DNA of 64,000 nt from Aureispira sp050633105 (lineage in GTDB: Bacteria; Bacteroidota; Bacteroidia; Chitinophagales; Saprospiraceae), in assembly GCA_050633105.1 (NCBI GenBank), contig JBOEFW010000015.1:9908-73907 (forward strand). Direction: 5' to 3'. Below the pieces are notes generated by a model that searched no databases, was not told where the DNA came from, and worked only from the letters and a program-made list of their open reading frames with translations. Positions within the stretch are counted from its first letter, which is position 1; every line of letters starts with the position of its first letter. Both the position numbers and the translations under genes were made by a program. This document shows, piece after piece, positions 61,485-64,000 of this stretch.

Positions 61485-62234
61485 ATGTACGCGCTTATCG
61501 TAGATGATGAAACCAGAGCAAGAGAAACTATTCGTCAAATAATCCAACTCTTTTGCCCTCAAATAACAGACATAGCAGAAGCGGATACCGTAGATACTGC
61601 GGTACAGTCCATTCACCAAAGAAGACCAGATGTTTTGTTGTTAGACATTCGTTTAGGAGTAGGCAGTGGATTTGATGTCTTGAAACAGGTGCATCTCAAA
61701 GATCTTAATGTTATTTTTATTACTGCTTATGACGAGTATGCGGTGAAAGCATTTAAAGTATCTGCCATTGATTATTTACTGAAGCCTATCGATCCTGATG
61801 ATTTTATAGAGGCGATAGAAAAGGCGCACCAAAAAGTAATTCAAGATTCTTTAGCGGCTCGTATGGATTTGTTTTTACACAACATTAGCCACCAAGAAAC
61901 AGCCATTACCAAAATAACCCTGAATACAGCGGAGAGCTTCCACATTGTTGGAGTTGATTCCATTGTTTATTGTCAAGCGGATAAGAACTACACTACGTTC
62001 TATTTAAAGGATCAACCTCCTATTGTGGTTTCTAAAAATCTAAGAGAGTACGAAGAACTACTGCCCTCTGCTAATTTTATTCGTTCTCACCAGTCTTACC
62101 TAGTTAATCTAGAGCATGTAATTCGCTATGAGAAAGGGGAGAAAAATCATTTGGTCACAACGAATGATTGGACAGTGCCCATTTCTTTGAGAAGAAAGGA
62201 ACAAGTCCTCCAAGCACTTAAGAGAATGAAATAG
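61485..62234 (+). CDS. LytTR-family response regulator
   Basis: A 249-residue cytoplasmic DNA-binding regulator. The receiver domain has the acidic pair at ALIVDDETRA and phospho-acceptor Asp54 in VLLLDIRLG; FITAYDEYAV and YLLKPI hold the conserved Thr/Ala and Lys. The LytTR domain fills the last 100 residues (ESFHIVGVDSIVYCQADKNYT, then LPSANFIRSHQSYLVNLEHV). It would bind direct-repeat promoter sites after phosphotransfer from the kinase 21 bp upstream. Its targets are unknown; the large gene downstream is a candidate. Confidence 0.95.
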   Translation: MYALIVDDETRARETIRQIIQLFCPQITDIAEADTVDTAVQSIHQRRPDVLLLDIRLGVGSGFDVLKQVHLKDLNVIFITAYDEYAVKAFKVSAIDYLLKPIDPDDFIEAIEKAHQKVIQDSLAARMDLFLHNISHQETAITKITLNTAESFHIVGVDSIVYCQADKNYTTFYLKDQPPIVVSKNLREYEELLPSANFIRSHQSYLVNLEHVIRYEKGEKNHLVTTNDWTVPISLRRKEQVLQALKRMK

Positions 62235-62547
62235 CGTTATTACAGTATCTCTCTACCATTTGCTCTAAAAAACCTGGATGTACACCTTAACCCTGTATTA
62301 GAGTTATAAACAACTATTCTAAAAAATGGTAATGGCCTACCCATGTCTTTACCTTTCCTTTTTTTAAGTAGATTTTTTTAAGAATAAGGTTTAACCAAAT
62401 CCTATTCTGATATGGATATCAACTACCTCTATTGGTTGGTAAATAAGGTCGTATTTGCAATCATAACGACTATTCACAAAATAAGGACACTTATACATCA
62501 GAATTATGCACTTACTCATTAAGAGCATTTACTGCAGGGGAATCCTT

Positions 62548-62555
62548 TAATTTTG
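62548..62555 (+). promoter_or_regulatory. Putative -7 element of the right-edge gene
   Basis: TAATTTTG fits TAnnTTTG. A partial -33 match (TTTA near 62528) is at the right distance. It lies 67 bp before the ATG at 62622. Confidence 0.4.
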
Positions 62556-62570
62556 CAGTACGAAATGTTT

Positions 62571-62602
62571 AAAGGTGTTTTTAAGGAAACACCTTTTGTT
62601 TT
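62571..62602 (+). terminator. Hairpin with T-rich tail upstream of the right-edge gene
   Basis: A 10-bp perfect stem (62571-62580 with 62587-62596), a 6-base loop and a T-rich tail. It could end the two-component operon transcript. If the element at 62548 is used, it would instead lie in the leader of the next gene and could attenuate it. Confidence 0.5.
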
Positions 62603-62621
62603 AAATGCATAAAAAAAATAC

Positions 62622-64000
62622 ATGACTTTAAGATTAACAATGGTATTGGCATTATTGGTATTGGTGACACAACAATTGGCTGCACAATGGACACAATTGG
62701 GGAATGATATAGAAGGAAGTACTTCTTCTGAATATTCTGGACGATCAGTAAGTGCAAATGCGACTGGTAATATAATTGCTACTAGTAGTGTGAATTTTAG
62801 TAATACTAGAGGACGAATTAAGGTTTTTTCTTACAATTCAACCACAGGGGCTTGGGTACAATTAGGAAATAGTATCCTTGGTTCTAGTGCAGATAGATTA
62901 GGAGAAAGTGTTAGTTTAAATGCAGCAGGAAATATTATTGCAGTAGGAGGAAGTGGACGAAATGCATCCTCTTCTTTAATAGATGTAGGAGTAGTGCAAG
63001 TGTATATGTATAATGGTACATCTTGGGTACAATTAGGAAGTGATATATTAGGATCTCAGAATGTTGAGCAATTAGGCAGAGCTGTTAGTTTGAGTGCAGA
63101 TGGTTTGACGTTAGCAATAGGTTCTCCTACGTATGATAATGGCACTAGATCAGCTTCAGGAAGAGTAAGAGTTTATAGGTATAATGGTAGCCGTTGGAGT
63201 TTGTCAGGTATTTTAGAAAGTACTAATGCTGGTTATGAATTAGGTACATCTGTTGATATCAGTGCAGATGGATCTACGATTGTAGCAGGAGGGCCAGGTT
63301 CTTCTAATCCTACTTTTAATTCTAGTAAAGGTAAAATGGCGATTTTTCGCCTAAATGGCGGTAGTTGGATAGAAGAGTATTCTTATATAGCACAAAATAG
63401 AGGATATAGACTGGGGGTAAATGTGACTGTTAATGCGGATGGTTCTAGAGTAGGAATTACAGTGCCAGGAGATCTTAGAAACCAACAAGGAACTGGATCA
63501 GTTCGCTTTTTTGAAAAAATAAATAATAATTGGACACAAACTAGTACAATTACTAATGTAACAAGGGGATATGGAATCGCATTAGATTCTATTGGATCTA
63601 CTGTTGCTGTTGGCGTTTTGGGAGGAGCTGCTAGAGGTTATATTAATATTTATAAGAAAAATGGAACCAGTTGGACCTTTCAAGGAGGTAATATATTGGG
63701 AAATTCAGGAGATGGTTTTGGTGGAGTTCTTGATTTAAACTATGATGGATACACTGTAATTGGAGGAGCACCTAGTGCTGATTATTCGTTCAGGTCTAAT
63801 GCAGGAGCAGCACGCGTCTATCGATCTCCACAGCCTTGTACTGCTAGTAATTCAAGTATAACAATAACCGCCTGTGATAGCTATATGGCACTAAGTGGCA
63901 ATTATACTTTTACGACATCAGGAACCTACATGGATACAATCTCCAATACTTGTGGGGCCGATAGCATTATCACAATCAATTTAACCATCAATAACAGCAA
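62622..64000 (+). CDS. Large secreted propeller/adhesin-type protein (3' part missing)
   Basis: The frame runs from ATG at 62622 past the right edge, at least 459 codons. A signal peptide (MTLRLTMVLALLVLVTQQLA) is followed by repeated segments with WTQLGNDIEG, WVQLGNSILGS and WVQLGSDILGS, each with an LGxSVSLxAxGxxIAxG pattern, as in FG-GAP or Kelch-like beta-propellers (residues 20-400). After that comes CTASNSSITITACDSYM and then GTYMDTISNTCGADSIITINLTI, the modular repeat found in very large Bacteroidota surface proteins. A type IX secretion tail is expected in the missing part but not seen. It is probably a cell-surface or gliding adhesin. Confidence 0.8.
   Translation, partial: MTLRLTMVLALLVLVTQQLAAQWTQLGNDIEGSTSSEYSGRSVSANATGNIIATSSVNFSNTRGRIKVFSYNSTTGAWVQLGNSILGSSADRLGESVSLNAAGNIIAVGGSGRNASSSLIDVGVVQVYMYNGTSWVQLGSDILGSQNVEQLGRAVSLSADGLTLAIGSPTYDNGTRSASGRVRVYRYNGSRWSLSGILESTNAGYELGTSVDISADGSTIVAGGPGSSNPTFNSSKGKMAIFRLNGGSWIEEYSYIAQNRGYRLGVNVTVNADGSRVGITVPGDLRNQQGTGSVRFFEKINNNWTQTSTITNVTRGYGIALDSIGSTVAVGVLGGAARGYINIYKKNGTSWTFQGGNILGNSGDGFGGVLDLNYDGYTVIGGAPSADYSFRSNAGAARVYRSPQPCTASNSSITITACDSYMALSGNYTFTTSGTYMDTISNTCGADSIITINLTINNS

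Larger units (their letters stand above)
62235..62621. other. Intergenic region before the large right-edge gene
   Basis: About 390 AT-rich bases. They contain a promoter-like element at 62548-62555 and a hairpin at 62571-62596. No small gene is evident. Confidence 0.5.

Noticed and set aside
1..64000. tRNA, rRNA, riboswitch or intact insertion sequence
   Set aside because: No cloverleaf, rRNA stretch, conserved riboswitch core or transposase gene was recognised on either strand, though a full covariance search was not possible.

Overview
The window looks like one stretch of chromosome from a Bacteroidota bacterium. The signs are low GC with A-rich leaders instead of Shine-Dalgarno sites, TAnnTTTG-type promoters, two TonB-dependent receptors with carboxypeptidase-D-like plug extensions, a DUF4249 lipoprotein, DUF6702 with HupE/UreJ, many signal-peptide and lipobox proteins, and the acpP-fabF-rnc order usual for the phylum. 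Decayed OmpA-type sequence and secreted leucine-rich-repeat proteins fit the Saprospiria (for example an Aureispira-like organism), but that narrower placement is an inference. No tRNA, rRNA, CRISPR array, intact insertion sequence or prophage was seen.

Layout. 1-3.1 kb: DUF4249 lipoprotein (cut by the left edge) and its TonB receptor. 3.5-8.2 kb: a DUF3592-like membrane protein, an M1 metallopeptidase, HupE/UreJ and DUF6702. 8.24-8.38 kb: three exact copies of the 16-mer TGTTCCACGTGGAACA, a parS-type ParB site, two of them inside perfect 40-bp palindromes. 8.4-12.4 kb: thrB, then a class III aminotransferase, a CPBP protease and cdsA. 12.4-13.2 kb is essentially non-coding. 13.2-21.1 kb: an unknown membrane protein, a second TonB receptor, a UvrD-like helicase fused to a nuclease with a probable Fe-S staple, and a beta-barrel protein. 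21.4-27.4 kb: polysaccharide flippase, fahA, a UPF0104-type membrane protein, rfaE2 and a 21-residue-repeat LRR protein.

27.7-32.8 kb is a probable minus-strand operon: HEAT-cyclophilin lipoprotein, a 32-codon Cys-rich membrane peptide, cysC, cysD and cysN. It makes adenylyl sulfate and PAPS. cysN carries two undetermined bases that break its frame. 33-35 kb holds a secreted protein of the family often labelled asparagine synthetase B and a BLUF photoreceptor. 35.3-40.8 kb is housekeeping: acpP, fabF, rnc, a TlpA-like thioredoxin, grpE and dnaJ. 41-50 kb: an HD-domain protein, kdsA, a large GT-C-like TPR membrane protein, an M90 peptidase with a SEC-C tail, a PlsC-type acyltransferase, an unknown protein, a 68-residue protein that is more than half lysine, and nadA. 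50-53 kb: two unknown secreted proteins and a decayed OmpA-family gene. 53-59.3 kb: an RsmI-family methylase, an M28 peptidase and a Ycf48-like lipoprotein in an operon, then a 23-residue-repeat LRR protein and aroA. 59.5-62.2 kb: a TPR-LytS-type histidine kinase and its LytTR response regulator. A large secreted propeller/adhesin-type protein runs off the right edge.

Most genes are core metabolism (threonine, tyrosine breakdown, aromatic acids, NAD, sulfur, Kdo/heptose, lipids) mixed with cell-envelope functions. The strongest unusual signals are the parS cluster, the Lys-rich protein, the rnc terminal hairpin, the coupled microprotein before cysC, the fresh 63-bp expansion in the LRR gene, the OmpA pseudogene and the cysN sequence defect.
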